A stretch of 64,000 nt of DNA from Bradyrhizobium hipponense (lineage in GTDB: Bacteria > Pseudomonadota > Alphaproteobacteria > Rhizobiales > Xanthobacteraceae). Below are positions 15,740-24,923 of this stretch, piece after piece; the stretch's first letter is position 1, and the number at the start of each line of letters is the position of its first letter. The stretch lies in NCBI RefSeq assembly GCF_008123965.1, contig NZ_VSTH01000060.1, forward strand, positions 1 to 64,000, read 5' to 3'. The position numbers and the translations under genes were made by a program. The notes below the pieces were generated by a model that saw only the letters and a program-made list of their open reading frames with translations, ran no database searches and was not told where the DNA came from.

Positions 15740-16375
15740 CTAGCCCAGCCTCAATCCCGTCGCCGCCTCGAGCTCGGCAATCGCCTGGGCTCCGCTTGCC
15801 ACCTTGATCGTGGTCATGCCCATCTCGCGTGCGGGCTTCAGATTGACGCCGAGGTCGTCGAGATAGATGCAATTCTTCGGATCGACCGTCAGCGTCTCGA
15901 CCATCATCCGGTAGATGCGCGGATCGGGCTTGCGCAGGCCGATCTTGGCGGATTCGATGACGTGGTCGAACAGCGCCATCACCTCGGCGACATAGAGCAT
16001 GCGCCCGGTCATGCTGCCGATCGCATTGGCCGGCAAATTGTTGGTGATGCAGCCGGTTTTGAACTGTGCCTTGATGCGCTTCAGTGCCTCCACCATCTCG
16101 GGACGTAGGTCGCCCTGCAGCAGCGGCAGCACGTCACGCCCGCGCACTTCCGCGCCGAGCGCGAGCGATTCGGCGGCGAACAGCTGGTCGAACGCGTCGA
16201 TGTCGACCTCGGCGCGCTCGAACTTCGCCCAGGCGTTTTCGAGGTGGTTGGCGGCGTTGGTGCGCCGGATGATGTCGATCGGCAGGCCGCGCTCGGTCTC
16301 GAATCGCGCGAACGCCTCGAATGGCGAGCTGGTCAACACGCCGCCAAAATCAAAGATCACTGCCTCGATTGCCAA
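15740..16375 (-). CDS. HAD-superfamily hydrolase (subfamily IA)
   Basis: This 211-residue haloacid-dehalogenase-fold phosphatase has motif I AVIFDFGGVLTSS, in which the second Asp of DxD is replaced by Gly (DFGGV), as in the epoxide-hydrolase-N/ACAD10-like group. Motif II is CITNNLPAN, then a Lys in KIGLRKPDPRIY, and motif IV is CIYLDDLGVNLKPAREMGM. Loss of the second Asp is typical of this subgroup and makes a simple phosphatase assignment uncertain. It converges with mtnA and is divergent from the protease gene. Substrate unknown. Confidence 0.85.
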   Translation of the reverse strand: MAIEAVIFDFGGVLTSSPFEAFARFETERGLPIDIIRRTNAANHLENAWAKFERAEVDIDAFDQLFAAESLALGAEVRGRDVLPLLQGDLRPEMVEALKRIKAQFKTGCITNNLPANAIGSMTGRMLYVAEVMALFDHVIESAKIGLRKPDPRIYRMMVETLTVDPKNCIYLDDLGVNLKPAREMGMTTIKVASGAQAIAELEAATGLRLG

Positions 16376-16473
16376 TGTCCAGCCCTCGTGAATTCTCTCC
16401 CAAAACGGCTAGCATGCGGTATGGACAAGGACCAGTCCGAGCGCAGGCGCTCATCGTCTTGAGACATGTTCCC

Positions 16474-17232
16474 ATGAAGAAGCTCGCAACGCTCGTCGCG
16501 GCCACGCTGCTGCTCGCCACACCTGCCCACGCTATCGTCGGCGGGGGCACGCCGCAGGCCGACGGTGTCGCGCGCGCCGTCGTCACCATCGTCGGCTCAC
16601 GCGGCAATTTTTGCTCCGGCAGTCTGATCGCACCGAAACTTGTGCTTACTGTCGCCCACTGCGTGCAGCCCGGCGCCGACTACAAGATTGTCGATTATGG
16701 CGCCGACGGGAAGCCGCAACTTCAGAACGTGCGGACTGTTGCGATTCATCCGAGCTTCAACATGCAGGCGATGCAGTCGCATCGCGCCACCGCCGACGTC
16801 GCGCTGCTGCAGCTCGAAATTCCACTCAAAGGAAAATCGACGGTGCCGGTTGGTGCGCCGAATGTTCCGATCCAGGTCGGCAGCCGCTTCACCATCGCCG
16901 GTATCGGCGTGACGATGCGCGGCGAGGGCAAGAGCGGCGGCGCGACGCGCGTTGCGGCGCTCGTTGCCACGGGTCAGCCCGGCACGCTTCAGATCCGGTT
17001 GGTGGATCCCGTAACCAACGGTGTTCGCGACGGAATCGGCGCCTGCACCGGCGATTCCGGCGGCCCGGTGTTCGAGGACAGGCCGAACGGTCCCGTGCTG
17101 GTCGGCGTCATCAGCTGGTCGACGGGGCCGAGTGGCGCCGCCGGCTGCGGCGGGCTGACCGGGGTCACGCCGCTCACGCTCTATCGCGATTGGATACTGC
17201 AGACCGCACGGAGCTGGGGTGCAGCGCTGTGA
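16474..17232 (+). CDS. Secreted trypsin-like serine protease
   Basis: This 252-residue S1-family protease has a clear Sec signal peptide (MKKLATLVAATLLLATPAHA, cleavage about residue 20). The mature N-terminus IVGGGTPQ matches trypsin-like activation (IVGG). The catalytic triad is seen as TVAHC (His), ADVALLQ (Asp) and GACTGDSGGPV (Ser), with cysteines in NFCSGSLI/AHC and GACTGD/AGCGG positions for disulfides. It probably acts in the periplasm or outside the cell. It is divergent from the HAD gene. The start is the ATG at 16474; the frame is open further upstream without homology. Confidence 0.9.
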   Translation: MKKLATLVAATLLLATPAHAIVGGGTPQADGVARAVVTIVGSRGNFCSGSLIAPKLVLTVAHCVQPGADYKIVDYGADGKPQLQNVRTVAIHPSFNMQAMQSHRATADVALLQLEIPLKGKSTVPVGAPNVPIQVGSRFTIAGIGVTMRGEGKSGGATRVAALVATGQPGTLQIRLVDPVTNGVRDGIGACTGDSGGPVFEDRPNGPVLVGVISWSTGPSGAAGCGGLTGVTPLTLYRDWILQTARSWGAAL

Positions 17233-17357
17233 TTTGACCGCGGCTCGATCTATGCCATCTTGAAGTTGAAGCGCGATGGGCGACCGTGCCCGTCGCGGAG
17301 GAAACGCGCCGTCCGGTCAAGGACGGCCATAAAAACAAGCAAGGCATAGAAGCAACA

Positions 17358-18860
17358 ATGAATGTCGCTGTTCGCAGTCACGCCACGACCAACCAGGCCT
17401 CGGAGCATTTCGACGTGCTGATCGTCGGTGCCGGCATTTCCGGCATAGGCAGCGCCTATCACCTGACAAAGCAGCTGCCCGGCACGAGCTTCGTCATCCT
17501 GGAGACGCAGGCGACGTTCGGCGGCACCTGGATCACGCATCGCTATCCCGGCATCCGGTCGGACAGCGACCTCCACACCTTCGGCTATAGCTTCAAGCCC
17601 TGGGTCGGTCCGCCGATCGCGACGGCCGAGGAGATCCTCGCCTACATGAACGAGGTGATCGCCGAAAACGATCTCGAGCGGCACATCCGCTACAAGCACA
17701 AGATCAATTCCGCCAGTTGGTCGAGCGAGCAAAATCTCTGGACCATCGAGGCGATGACGACCGATACCGGTGAAGCGAAGACGTTCACCGCCAACTTTCT
17801 CTGGATGTGCCAGGGCTACTATCGTCATTCGGAGGGTTACACGCCCGAATGGAAAGGCATGGACCGCTTCAAGGGCCGCATCGTCCATCCGCAGACGTGG
17901 CCGGACGACATCGATCTCGCGGGCAAGAAGGTCGTCGTGATCGGCTCGGGCGCGACGGCGGCGACCCTGGTGCCGAACATCGCGGACCAATGCGCGCATG
18001 TCACCATGCTCCAGCGTTCGCCGACCTATTTCCGGCTTGGCCGCAACGCCATCGAGATCGCCGAGGAGCTGCGCAGGCTTCAGGTCGACGAGGCGTGGAT
18101 TCACGAGATCGTCCGCCGCAAGATCCTGTTCGAGCAAGATGCCTTCACTAAGCTCTGCGTGAGCAAGCCCGAGCAAGTAAAGAAGGAATTGATCGGGCAG
18201 ATCAGCGCCGTCCTCGGGCCGGACTACGACGTCGAGACGCACTTCACGCCAAGCTACCGGCCGTGGCGGCAGCGCATCGCCTTCGTGCCGGATGCCGATC
18301 TGTTCAAGGGGATTGCCAGCGGCAAGGCCTCCGTCGTCACCGACGAGATCGAATGCTTCGTCGAGAACGGCATTCAGCTCAAATCCGGCAAGCTACTGGA
18401 GGCCGACATCATCGTCACCGCGACCGGCTTCAATCTCGCCGCGCTCGGCGACATCGCCTTCGAGATCGACGGCAAGCCGCTCGCCTTCGGAGATACCGTC
18501 ACCTATCGCGGCATGATGTTCACGGGCGTCCCAAACATGGTCTGGGTGTTCGGCTATTTCCGCGCCAGCTGGACGCTGCGCGTCGACCTCGTCGCCGATT
18601 TCGTCTGCCGGCTGCTCGGCCATATGAGGGGCAAGGGCGCCAGGAAGGTCGAGGTCAGCTTGCGTCCCGAGGATCACAACATGCCGATCCTGCCGTGGAT
18701 CGATCCGGAAAACTTCAACCCCGGCTACATGATGCGCAACATGAACCTGTTGCCCAAGCGCGGCGACAAGCCGGAATGGCAGCACAGCCAGGATTACTGG
18801 ACCGAAAAGGACGAGATCCCGAAGACGGATCTGGACGATAGGGCATTCGTGTACGGGTAG
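17358..18860 (+). CDS. Baeyer-Villiger-type flavin monooxygenase
   Basis: This 500-residue class B flavoprotein monooxygenase has an N-terminal FAD Rossmann motif (VLIVGAGISGIGSAYHL), the Baeyer-Villiger fingerprint FxGxxxHxxxWP (FKGRIVHPQTWP) and the NADP Rossmann motif (VVVIGSGATAATLVPNI). Later come ATGFN and a C-terminal PGYMMRN segment. It should insert oxygen next to a ketone or oxidise a heteroatom using NADPH and O2; the substrate is unknown. The start is the ATG at 17358, since the longer frame from 17286 lacks homology. It stands alone, followed by a family A repeat and the convergent response-regulator gene. Confidence 0.9.
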   Translation: MNVAVRSHATTNQASEHFDVLIVGAGISGIGSAYHLTKQLPGTSFVILETQATFGGTWITHRYPGIRSDSDLHTFGYSFKPWVGPPIATAEEILAYMNEVIAENDLERHIRYKHKINSASWSSEQNLWTIEAMTTDTGEAKTFTANFLWMCQGYYRHSEGYTPEWKGMDRFKGRIVHPQTWPDDIDLAGKKVVVIGSGATAATLVPNIADQCAHVTMLQRSPTYFRLGRNAIEIAEELRRLQVDEAWIHEIVRRKILFEQDAFTKLCVSKPEQVKKELIGQISAVLGPDYDVETHFTPSYRPWRQRIAFVPDADLFKGIASGKASVVTDEIECFVENGIQLKSGKLLEADIIVTATGFNLAALGDIAFEIDGKPLAFGDTVTYRGMMFTGVPNMVWVFGYFRASWTLRVDLVADFVCRLLGHMRGKGARKVEVSLRPEDHNMPILPWIDPENFNPGYMMRNMNLLPKRGDKPEWQHSQDYWTEKDEIPKTDLDDRAFVYG

Positions 18861-18912
18861 GGGGCGGTTCTTCTGCATGCGAGAGGCGGCGACGGTCGCC
18901 ACGCAATCCGCT

Positions 18913-19035
18913 GTCGTCCCGGCGAAGGCCGGGACCCCATACCGCGGAATCTATCGGTTGCGGATGATGATAGTCCCACGGGTCTTCGCCAAACTGCTCC
19001 CTGCTGCTATGGGTCGCGGCCTTCGCCGGGACGAC
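18913..19035. repeat. Intergenic palindromic repeat, family A copy 2
   Basis: The left arm (18913-18936) is identical to copy 1. The right arm (19012-19035) differs at one base (GGTCGCGG instead of GGTCCCGG). The interior has the shared 'tcttcgccaaa' block. It lies between convergent genes and could act as a bidirectional transcript end. Confidence 0.85.
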
Positions 19036-19079
19036 ACCGCTTGTTGGACGGGCTGCGTCTCAACTCGTTCACAGAAGGA

Positions 19080-20003
19080 TTACGAATTCCGCCTTGTCGC
19101 ATTCGTCGCGATCGCCGCAGCCGCAGTCCTGTTCTCCACCCCCAGCTTGGCGTAGATTTGCTCGAGATGCTTGTCGACCGTGCGCGGGCTCAATCCCAGA
19201 ATCTGTGCGATGTCGCGGTTGGTCTCGCCCTTGCTGAGCCAGGCCAGCACCTCGCCTTCGCGCGTGGTCAGGCCGAGCTCGCTGGTGAATTCCAGCGGCA
19301 GCGTGGTGCCGGATTCCTTGGACAGCCGAAGCAGGAACTCGTTCGCCCCGAGCTGGCCCATGAAGTAGAGCCGGAGCTGCGGATTGTCGGGCAGCGAGGC
19401 GGCCTGCGATTTCGGTTTGCCTCGTGCCTGCTCCAGCCATTGCAGCAGAGACGGCGGCAGTCTGAAATCGTCGCCGAGATGGGTGCCCGGGTGATCGGAT
19501 AACAGCTTCTGCGCCTGCGGCGTCGACCAGAGAATGCCGCCCTGGCGGTTGACCGCAAACAGGAAGCGGCCGGAGACGTCGAGGGCAGCGCGCGCGCTCT
19601 GGGTCAACCGCGCATTGCCGAGATGGACGCGGATGCGCGCCAGCATTTCCTCGATCGCGATCGGCTTTGTCACATAGTCGACGCCGCCGGCTTCGAGCCC
19701 GCGCACGATATGCTCGGTCTCCGCAAGGCCCGTCATGAAGATCACGGGAACGTTGGCAAGCCCCGCATCGCGCTTCAGGCGCCGGCAGGTTTCGAAGCCG
19801 TCAATGCCTGGCATCACGGCGTCGAGCAGCACGATGTCGGGCGTGATCTGGTCGACGATGCGCATTGCTGCGGCGCCGTCGAGCGCCACCATCACCGTCA
19901 TCCCCGCGCCGTCGAGTGCGTCGGTGAGCAGCCGCAGCGTCTCCGGGGAGTCGTCGACGACCAGCGCAACGTCGCGCTTTTTCGGCTCATTGCTCATACG
20001 CAT
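19080..20003 (-). CDS. LuxR-type response regulator of the permease-kinase system
   Basis: This 307-residue regulator has a receiver domain (LVVDDSPETLR, acidic pair D17/D18; phospho-acceptor D61 in VLLDAVMPG; T91 and K113 in YVTKPI). A middle PAS-like region (~140-230) follows, then a C-terminal NarL/LuxR helix-turn-helix (LTTREGEVLAWLSKGETNRDIAQILGLSPRTVDKHLEQIYAKLGV). It overlaps the end of the upstream permease-kinase gene by 17 bases, so the two are translationally coupled and form a cognate pair. The likely target is the divergent amide-uptake operon (inference). An alternative start is the ATG at 19997. Confidence 0.92.
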   Translation of the reverse strand: MRMSNEPKKRDVALVVDDSPETLRLLTDALDGAGMTVMVALDGAAAMRIVDQITPDIVLLDAVMPGIDGFETCRRLKRDAGLANVPVIFMTGLAETEHIVRGLEAGGVDYVTKPIAIEEMLARIRVHLGNARLTQSARAALDVSGRFLFAVNRQGGILWSTPQAQKLLSDHPGTHLGDDFRLPPSLLQWLEQARGKPKSQAASLPDNPQLRLYFMGQLGANEFLLRLSKESGTTLPLEFTSELGLTTREGEVLAWLSKGETNRDIAQILGLSPRTVDKHLEQIYAKLGVENRTAAAAIATNATRRNS

Positions 20004-23000
20004 GCAATGTCTTCAATGTGGCCATGTACTGGTCGAGGTCGAAGCGGTCGACCAGCGATCGCATCTGCGCGACAAAATCGGCGTGCTCCGGATGCTCGCT
20101 GCCGATCTCGTCGAGCTTCAATTGAATGCCCTTGACGTAGCCGATCTGGCCGAGCCCGATCAGCGCCACGATGTGCCGCACCGGCGGCTGCGAGCCGCTT
20201 TCCGGTCGCCACAGCGGTATCGCGATCTCGTGCGAGCCGTACTGCCATTCGATCTTGAGCAGCTGGCGAATGGTTTCCAGCAGCCGCGGGATATCGATTG
20301 GCTTCATCAGATAGCCGTCGTGGAAGGGCTGCGCCAGCGGGGCGCCATGGGCCTCCAGCGCGCTCGCCGACACCATCAGGATGCGGGCCTGGTGATGACC
20401 ACTTGCGCGCAGCGACTCCGCCACGGTCCAGCCGTCCATGCCCGGCATCGAGATGTCGAGGAGGAAAAGGTCGGGCCGGCAATGCTGCGCCAGCGCGAGG
20501 CAGCCCGGCCCGTCGGCGGCGCTGAGCAGGATAAAACCGAGCGGCGTCAGCACCTCGCGCAAGAGATCGCGATGCACCGGGTCGTCGTCGGTAATGAGGA
20601 TGGTCTTGCGCGCGCCGTGATAACCGGAGACCGGCGCCTCCACCGGCGCGGTGCGCCTGGGATTGGTGACCTCGGACAGCAGCATCTTCACCTTGAACGT
20701 GCTGCCGCGGCCAACCATGCTGGTGACCTTGATGTCGCCGCCCATCACGCCGGCAAGTAGCCGGCTGATCGTGAGACCCAGTCCCGTGCCGCTCTGCGGC
20801 TGCGAGACCCCGAGCGCGCCGCGCTCGAACGGCGCGAAGATGCGTTCGAGATCGTCGCCCTGGATACCGGGGCCGGTGTCGATCACCTCGAACTCGGCGA
20901 CCGGGCTGCGGTAATGCACTACGAATTGCACGCTGCCGCTCTGGGTGAACTTGATGGCGTTGGAGAGCAGATTGATCAGCACCTGACGCAGCCGCTTCTC
21001 GTCGGCATAGACCACGGTCGGCAGCGTCGCCGGCCGTCTGAACACGAAGTCGATGCCCTTGGCGCCAGCCTGAAGGCGAAACATGCCGACGAGCTGGTCG
21101 AGGAATTCGCTCAAGCGCACCTCGTCGCGCGACAGATAGAGCCGTCCCGCCTCGATCTTGGAAATGTCGAGAATGCCGTCGATCAGGCCGGAGAGATGGT
21201 CGGCACTGCGGCGGACGACGCGGACCTGATCGCGAGGCTTGGTGGGCAGCGTCGTATCCTGCTCGAGCAGCTGAGCATAGCCGCTGATCGCGTTCAGCGG
21301 CGAGCGCAGCTCATGGCTCAAGCCCACCACATAGCGGCTCTTGGCGAGGTTGGCGGATTCGGCGACCTCCTTGGCGCGCTGGAGCTCTGCGTCTGTTCGT
21401 TTGTGCGCGTCGATCTCCTGGATCAGCAGCGTGGTCTGCCGCAGCGTCTCGGCCTCGGCGGCGCGGCGGCTCTGCTGCGCCAGCACGAACAGCCAGGCCA
21501 CCACGCCGATGATGATGCTGAGTGAAAAGAACACCTTCCAGAGCACGTTGGAGACCAGCACGTTCTCGCCATGCACGCTCGCCGAGGTCTGGAGATAGAT
21601 CAGCCCAAGCACGAGCGCGACGAGGCCGGCAGAGATCACGAAGACGCCGATGTAATGGCCGAGCTGCGAATTGATCCGCTGATAGATCGGTTGCGGCAAG
21701 ATCCTGCCGAGCGCCTCGGAGAACTGCACCTGCGCACGCGCATGCGGCTTACAGAGATCGTGACAGCGCGCATCGAGCGAACAGCACAGCGAGCAGATCG
21801 GGCCGGCGTAGGCGGGGCAGGACGTCATGTCCTCGGGTTCGAACGTATGCTCGCAGATGCAGCACTGAATCGCTTCGATATTCGCCCAGCTCCGCTTCGG
21901 TTTGCGCGCGATGTAGTACTTGCCGTCGGTAAGCCAGGCGATGACCGGCGCGGTGACGAAGGCGACGGCGAGCGCGACGAAGGCGGCGAGCGCCTTCATG
22001 GTCGGTCCGAACAGGCCGTAGAAGGCGGCGATGGAGACGATGGTCGCGATCGTCATGGCGCCGACGCCGACCGGATTGATGTCGTAGAGATGGGCGCGCT
22101 TGAATTCCATCTGCGGCGGGCGCAGGCCGAGCGGCTTGTTGACCACGAGATCGGAGACCAGCGCGCCGACCCAGGCGATCGCGACGTTGGAATAGAGCGC
22201 GAGAGTCTGCTCCAGCGCCTTGTAGACGCCGATCTCCATCAGCAGCAGCGCCACCATCACGTTGAACACCAGCCAGACGACGCGGCCGGGATGGTTGTGG
22301 GTCAAACGCGAGAAGAAGTTCGACCAGGCGATCGAACCGGCATAGGCGTTGGTGACGTTGATCTTGAGCTGCGACAGGATCACGAAGGTGCCGGTCAGGG
22401 CGAGCGCTAGATCCGGCTGCGAGAGCACATAGCGGAATGCCTCGAGATACATATGCGCGGGCTCGGCGGCTTCCTCGGGCGGCACGCCGTGGCTGAGCGC
22501 GAAGTAGGCGAGGAACGAGCCGGCCAGCATCTTCGGTGCGCCGAGCACGATCCAGCCTGGCCCCGCGCTCATCAGCGCGCTCCACCACGACGCCTTGGAG
22601 GCGCGGCGGTCACGGGGCAGGAAGCGCAGGAAATCGACCTGTTCGCCGATCTGCGCCACCAGCGAGAACACCACGGAGGACGCCACGCCGAACAGCAGCA
22701 GATCGAAATTGCCGTTCATGTCGCCGTGCTCGCCCGAGAACTTGCGCCACTCCGCGAAGGAATGGGGGCTGGCCCAGGCGATGGCGGCAAAGGGCAGGAT
22801 GTGCAGGATGATCCAGAGCGGCTGCGTCCAGAGCTGGAAGCGGCTGATCAGCGTGATGCCGTAGGTCACCAACGGGATGATCGCGACCGCGCTGATGAGG
22901 TAGCCGATCGGGCGCGGAATGCCGAAGCACATCTCCAGCGCGGTCGCCAGGATCACTGCTTCGATCGCGAAGAAGATGAAGGTGAAGGAGGCGTAGATCA

Positions 23001-23358
23001 GCGAGGTGACGGTCGAGCCGATATAGCCGAAGCCGGCGCCGCGGGTGAGCAGGTCAATGTCGATGCCGCATTTGGCGGCATAATAGGCAATCGGGACGCC
23101 GCAACAGAAGATGATGGTGGAGACGACGAGGATCGCGGCGGTGGCGTTGGTGACGCCGTAGTTGAGGGTGATGGTGCCGCCGATGGCCTCCAGGGCCAAG
23201 AATGAAATCGCGCCGATGGCGGTGTTGGCGACGCGGGCGGCGGACCACCGTCGTGCGCTTTTGGCGGTGAAGCGTAGCGCGTAGTCTTCCAGCGTCTGGT
23301 TGGCGACCCATTGGTTGTACTGGCGCCTGACGCGGTCTATTCGCTGCCGCCCTGCCAC
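19987..23358 (-). CDS. NCS1-permease/hybrid histidine kinase fusion (sensor-transporter)
   Basis: This 1123-residue membrane protein has an N-terminal purine/cytosine-permease-like (NCS1) module of about 12 helices (1 to ~485) with family features (TITLNYGVTNATAAI, FGYIGSTVTS, KINVTNAYAGSIAWSNFFSR). Next is a Cys-rich segment (~498-535: CCICEHTF..., CSLCCSLDARCHDLC), two more helices (~565-625), a DHp helix with H682 (GLSHELRSPLNAI), an HATPase domain (NLLSNAIKF, DTGPGI, GTGLGLTISRL) and a C-terminal receiver with D968 (LLDISMPGMDG) plus an uncharacterised tail of ~90 residues. It probably senses an amide, urea or purine-like compound and drives the coupled LuxR-type regulator. It is divergent from urtA. 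Confidence 0.9.
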   Translation of the reverse strand: MAGRQRIDRVRRQYNQWVANQTLEDYALRFTAKSARRWSAARVANTAIGAISFLALEAIGGTITLNYGVTNATAAILVVSTIIFCCGVPIAYYAAKCGIDIDLLTRGAGFGYIGSTVTSLIYASFTFIFFAIEAVILATALEMCFGIPRPIGYLISAVAIIPLVTYGITLISRFQLWTQPLWIILHILPFAAIAWASPHSFAEWRKFSGEHGDMNGNFDLLLFGVASSVVFSLVAQIGEQVDFLRFLPRDRRASKASWWSALMSAGPGWIVLGAPKMLAGSFLAYFALSHGVPPEEAAEPAHMYLEAFRYVLSQPDLALALTGTFVILSQLKINVTNAYAGSIAWSNFFSRLTHNHPGRVVWLVFNVMVALLLMEIGVYKALEQTLALYSNVAIAWVGALVSDLVVNKPLGLRPPQMEFKRAHLYDINPVGVGAMTIATIVSIAAFYGLFGPTMKALAAFVALAVAFVTAPVIAWLTDGKYYIARKPKRSWANIEAIQCCICEHTFEPEDMTSCPAYAGPICSLCCSLDARCHDLCKPHARAQVQFSEALGRILPQPIYQRINSQLGHYIGVFVISAGLVALVLGLIYLQTSASVHGENVLVSNVLWKVFFSLSIIIGVVAWLFVLAQQSRRAAEAETLRQTTLLIQEIDAHKRTDAELQRAKEVAESANLAKSRYVVGLSHELRSPLNAISGYAQLLEQDTTLPTKPRDQVRVVRRSADHLSGLIDGILDISKIEAGRLYLSRDEVRLSEFLDQLVGMFRLQAGAKGIDFVFRRPATLPTVVYADEKRLRQVLINLLSNAIKFTQSGSVQFVVHYRSPVAEFEVIDTGPGIQGDDLERIFAPFERGALGVSQPQSGTGLGLTISRLLAGVMGGDIKVTSMVGRGSTFKVKMLLSEVTNPRRTAPVEAPVSGYHGARKTILITDDDPVHRDLLREVLTPLGFILLSAADGPGCLALAQHCRPDLFLLDISMPGMDGWTVAESLRASGHHQARILMVSASALEAHGAPLAQPFHDGYLMKPIDIPRLLETIRQLLKIEWQYGSHEIAIPLWRPESGSQPPVRHIVALIGLGQIGYVKGIQLKLDEIGSEHPEHADFVAQMRSLVDRFDLDQYMATLKTLHAYEQ

Positions 23359-23423
23359 TTAATCCCCACTCCCGAACTCGCCGATCCCTCGCAAAACCCG
23401 TACCAAAAGCCTACGTCGTCATT

Positions 23424-23465
23424 TTGCGGTGCAGTATACGCGATCTTGCGTATGCTTGCGGTGCA
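23424..23465. promoter_or_regulatory. Candidate operator between sensor and amide operon
   Basis: Within the 167-base divergent gap, TTGCGGTGCA occurs as a direct repeat at 23424-23433 and 23456-23465 (32 bases start to start, about three helical turns). Between the copies lies an inverted repeat, ATACGC-GATCTT-GCGTAT, at 23436-23453. This compact array is a plausible binding site for the neighbouring LuxR-type regulator. The repeats are seen directly; the binding is inferred. Confidence 0.55.
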
Positions 23466-23525
23466 CAAATTCGAGCCATCCTCACGGCACCAATCGCGTG
23501 TCCTCGAACAAAAAGTGGGGTGCTC

Positions 23526-24785
23526 ATGTCAGACGAAGCAAACAAGGGCCTATTGTCGCCGCTCCGGCGCAAGCTGCTGATGGGAATGGCGGCTGTACCG
23601 GCCATCACGATGCTGCCACGGGCCTCTTTTGCGCAGGCCCCGGCGACCTCGGCCGTCAACACCACGGGCCTCGCGGTCACCGACACCGAGGTGACCGTCG
23701 GCATCCTGCATTCGGCGACCGGCACCATGGCCATCTCCGAAACCGGCTCGATCGAAGCCGAAAAGCTCGCCATCGAGCAGATCAACGCCACGGGCGGCGT
23801 GCTTGGACGCAAGATCAAGTTTATCCAGGAAGACGGCGCCAGCGATTGGCCGACCTTCGCGGAGAAGGCCAAGAAGCTGCTGGTCAACGATAAGGTCGCG
23901 GCCATCATGGGCTGCTGGACCTCGGCCTCGCGCAAGGCGGTGCTGCCGGTCATGGAGCAGTACAACGGCATGCTCTACTACCCGACCTTCTACGAAGGCC
24001 TCGAGCAGTCCAAGAACGTGATCTACACCGGCCAGGAGGCGACCCAGCAGATTCTCGCCGGCCTGAACTGGATCGCCAAGGAAAAGGGCGCGAAGTCGTT
24101 CTTCTTCATCGGCTCGGACTACATCTGGCCGCGCACCTCGAACAAGATCGCGCGCAAGCACGTCGAAAACGTGCTCAAGGGCAAGGTCGTCGGCGAGGAG
24201 TACTACGCGCTCGGCAGCACCCAGTTCAATTCGGTCATCAACAAGATCAAGCTGACAAAGCCCGATGTGATCTTCACCGACGTCGTCGGCGGCTCCAACG
24301 TCGCGTTCTACAAGCAGCTCAAGGCCGCCGGCATCGACCTCTCCAAGCAGGCGCTGCTGACGATCTCGGTCACCGAAGACGAAATCGACGGCATCGGCGG
24401 CGAGAATATCGCGGGCGCCTATGCCTGCATGAAGTACTTCCAGTCGCTCGACAATCCGAACAACAAGACCTTCGTGCCGGCGTTCAAGAAGCTGTGGGGC
24501 GAGAAGACCGTGATCGGAGACGTCACCCAGGCTGCCTATCTCGGCCCGTGGCTGTGGAAGTTGACGGTGGAGAAGGCGGGCTCCTTCGACGTCGACAAGA
24601 TCGCGACGGCGTCACCGGGCGTCGAGTTCAAGGGTGCGCCGGAAGGCTACGTGCGCATCCACGAAAATCATCACCTCTGGTCGAAGACCCGGGTGGGGCG
24701 CGCCAAGCTCGATGGGCAGTTCGAGCTGATCTACGAGACCGCCGATCTGGTCGAGCCGGACCCGTTCCCCAAAGGCTACCAGTAA
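23526..24785 (+). CDS. urtA: Urea/short-chain amide ABC transporter, substrate-binding protein
   Basis: This 419-residue periplasmic binding protein of the UrtA/FmdD branch of the branched-chain amino acid family has an N-terminal signal with paired arginines (SPLRRKLLMG...ASFAQA), possibly Tat-dependent. The mature protein starts near residue 38 and shows VGILHSATGTMAISE, EDGASDWPTFAEKAKKLL, MGCWTSASRKAVLPV, LLYYPTFYEG-type ligand residues and YIWPRTSN. The start is the ATG at 23526 after GGGGTG. It heads an operon with two permeases, two ATPases, formamidase and amidase, so the ligand may be urea, formamide or acetamide; sequence alone cannot separate these. Confidence 0.92.
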   Translation: MSDEANKGLLSPLRRKLLMGMAAVPAITMLPRASFAQAPATSAVNTTGLAVTDTEVTVGILHSATGTMAISETGSIEAEKLAIEQINATGGVLGRKIKFIQEDGASDWPTFAEKAKKLLVNDKVAAIMGCWTSASRKAVLPVMEQYNGMLYYPTFYEGLEQSKNVIYTGQEATQQILAGLNWIAKEKGAKSFFFIGSDYIWPRTSNKIARKHVENVLKGKVVGEEYYALGSTQFNSVINKIKLTKPDVIFTDVVGGSNVAFYKQLKAAGIDLSKQALLTISVTEDEIDGIGGENIAGAYACMKYFQSLDNPNNKTFVPAFKKLWGEKTVIGDVTQAAYLGPWLWKLTVEKAGSFDVDKIATASPGVEFKGAPEGYVRIHENHHLWSKTRVGRAKLDGQFELIYETADLVEPDPFPKGYQ

Positions 24786-24923
24786 CAAGGGTTACCAGTA
24801 ACAGGCGCCGTTTCCCGCAAGGCAAAGCCGCTCCCTGGCGTGGATTGCAAGTCCACGCCCAAGACCCCCGCGCCGCGAACCTGCTCGCGACGCGGGGACC
24901 CTATCCCCCGACGGAGGACATCG

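Noticed and set aside
23359..23525. A sigma-54 promoter for the amide operon
   Set aside because: No GG-N10-GC type -24/-12 element with suitable spacing was found on either strand; only partial matches such as GGCAC without the downstream TTGC.
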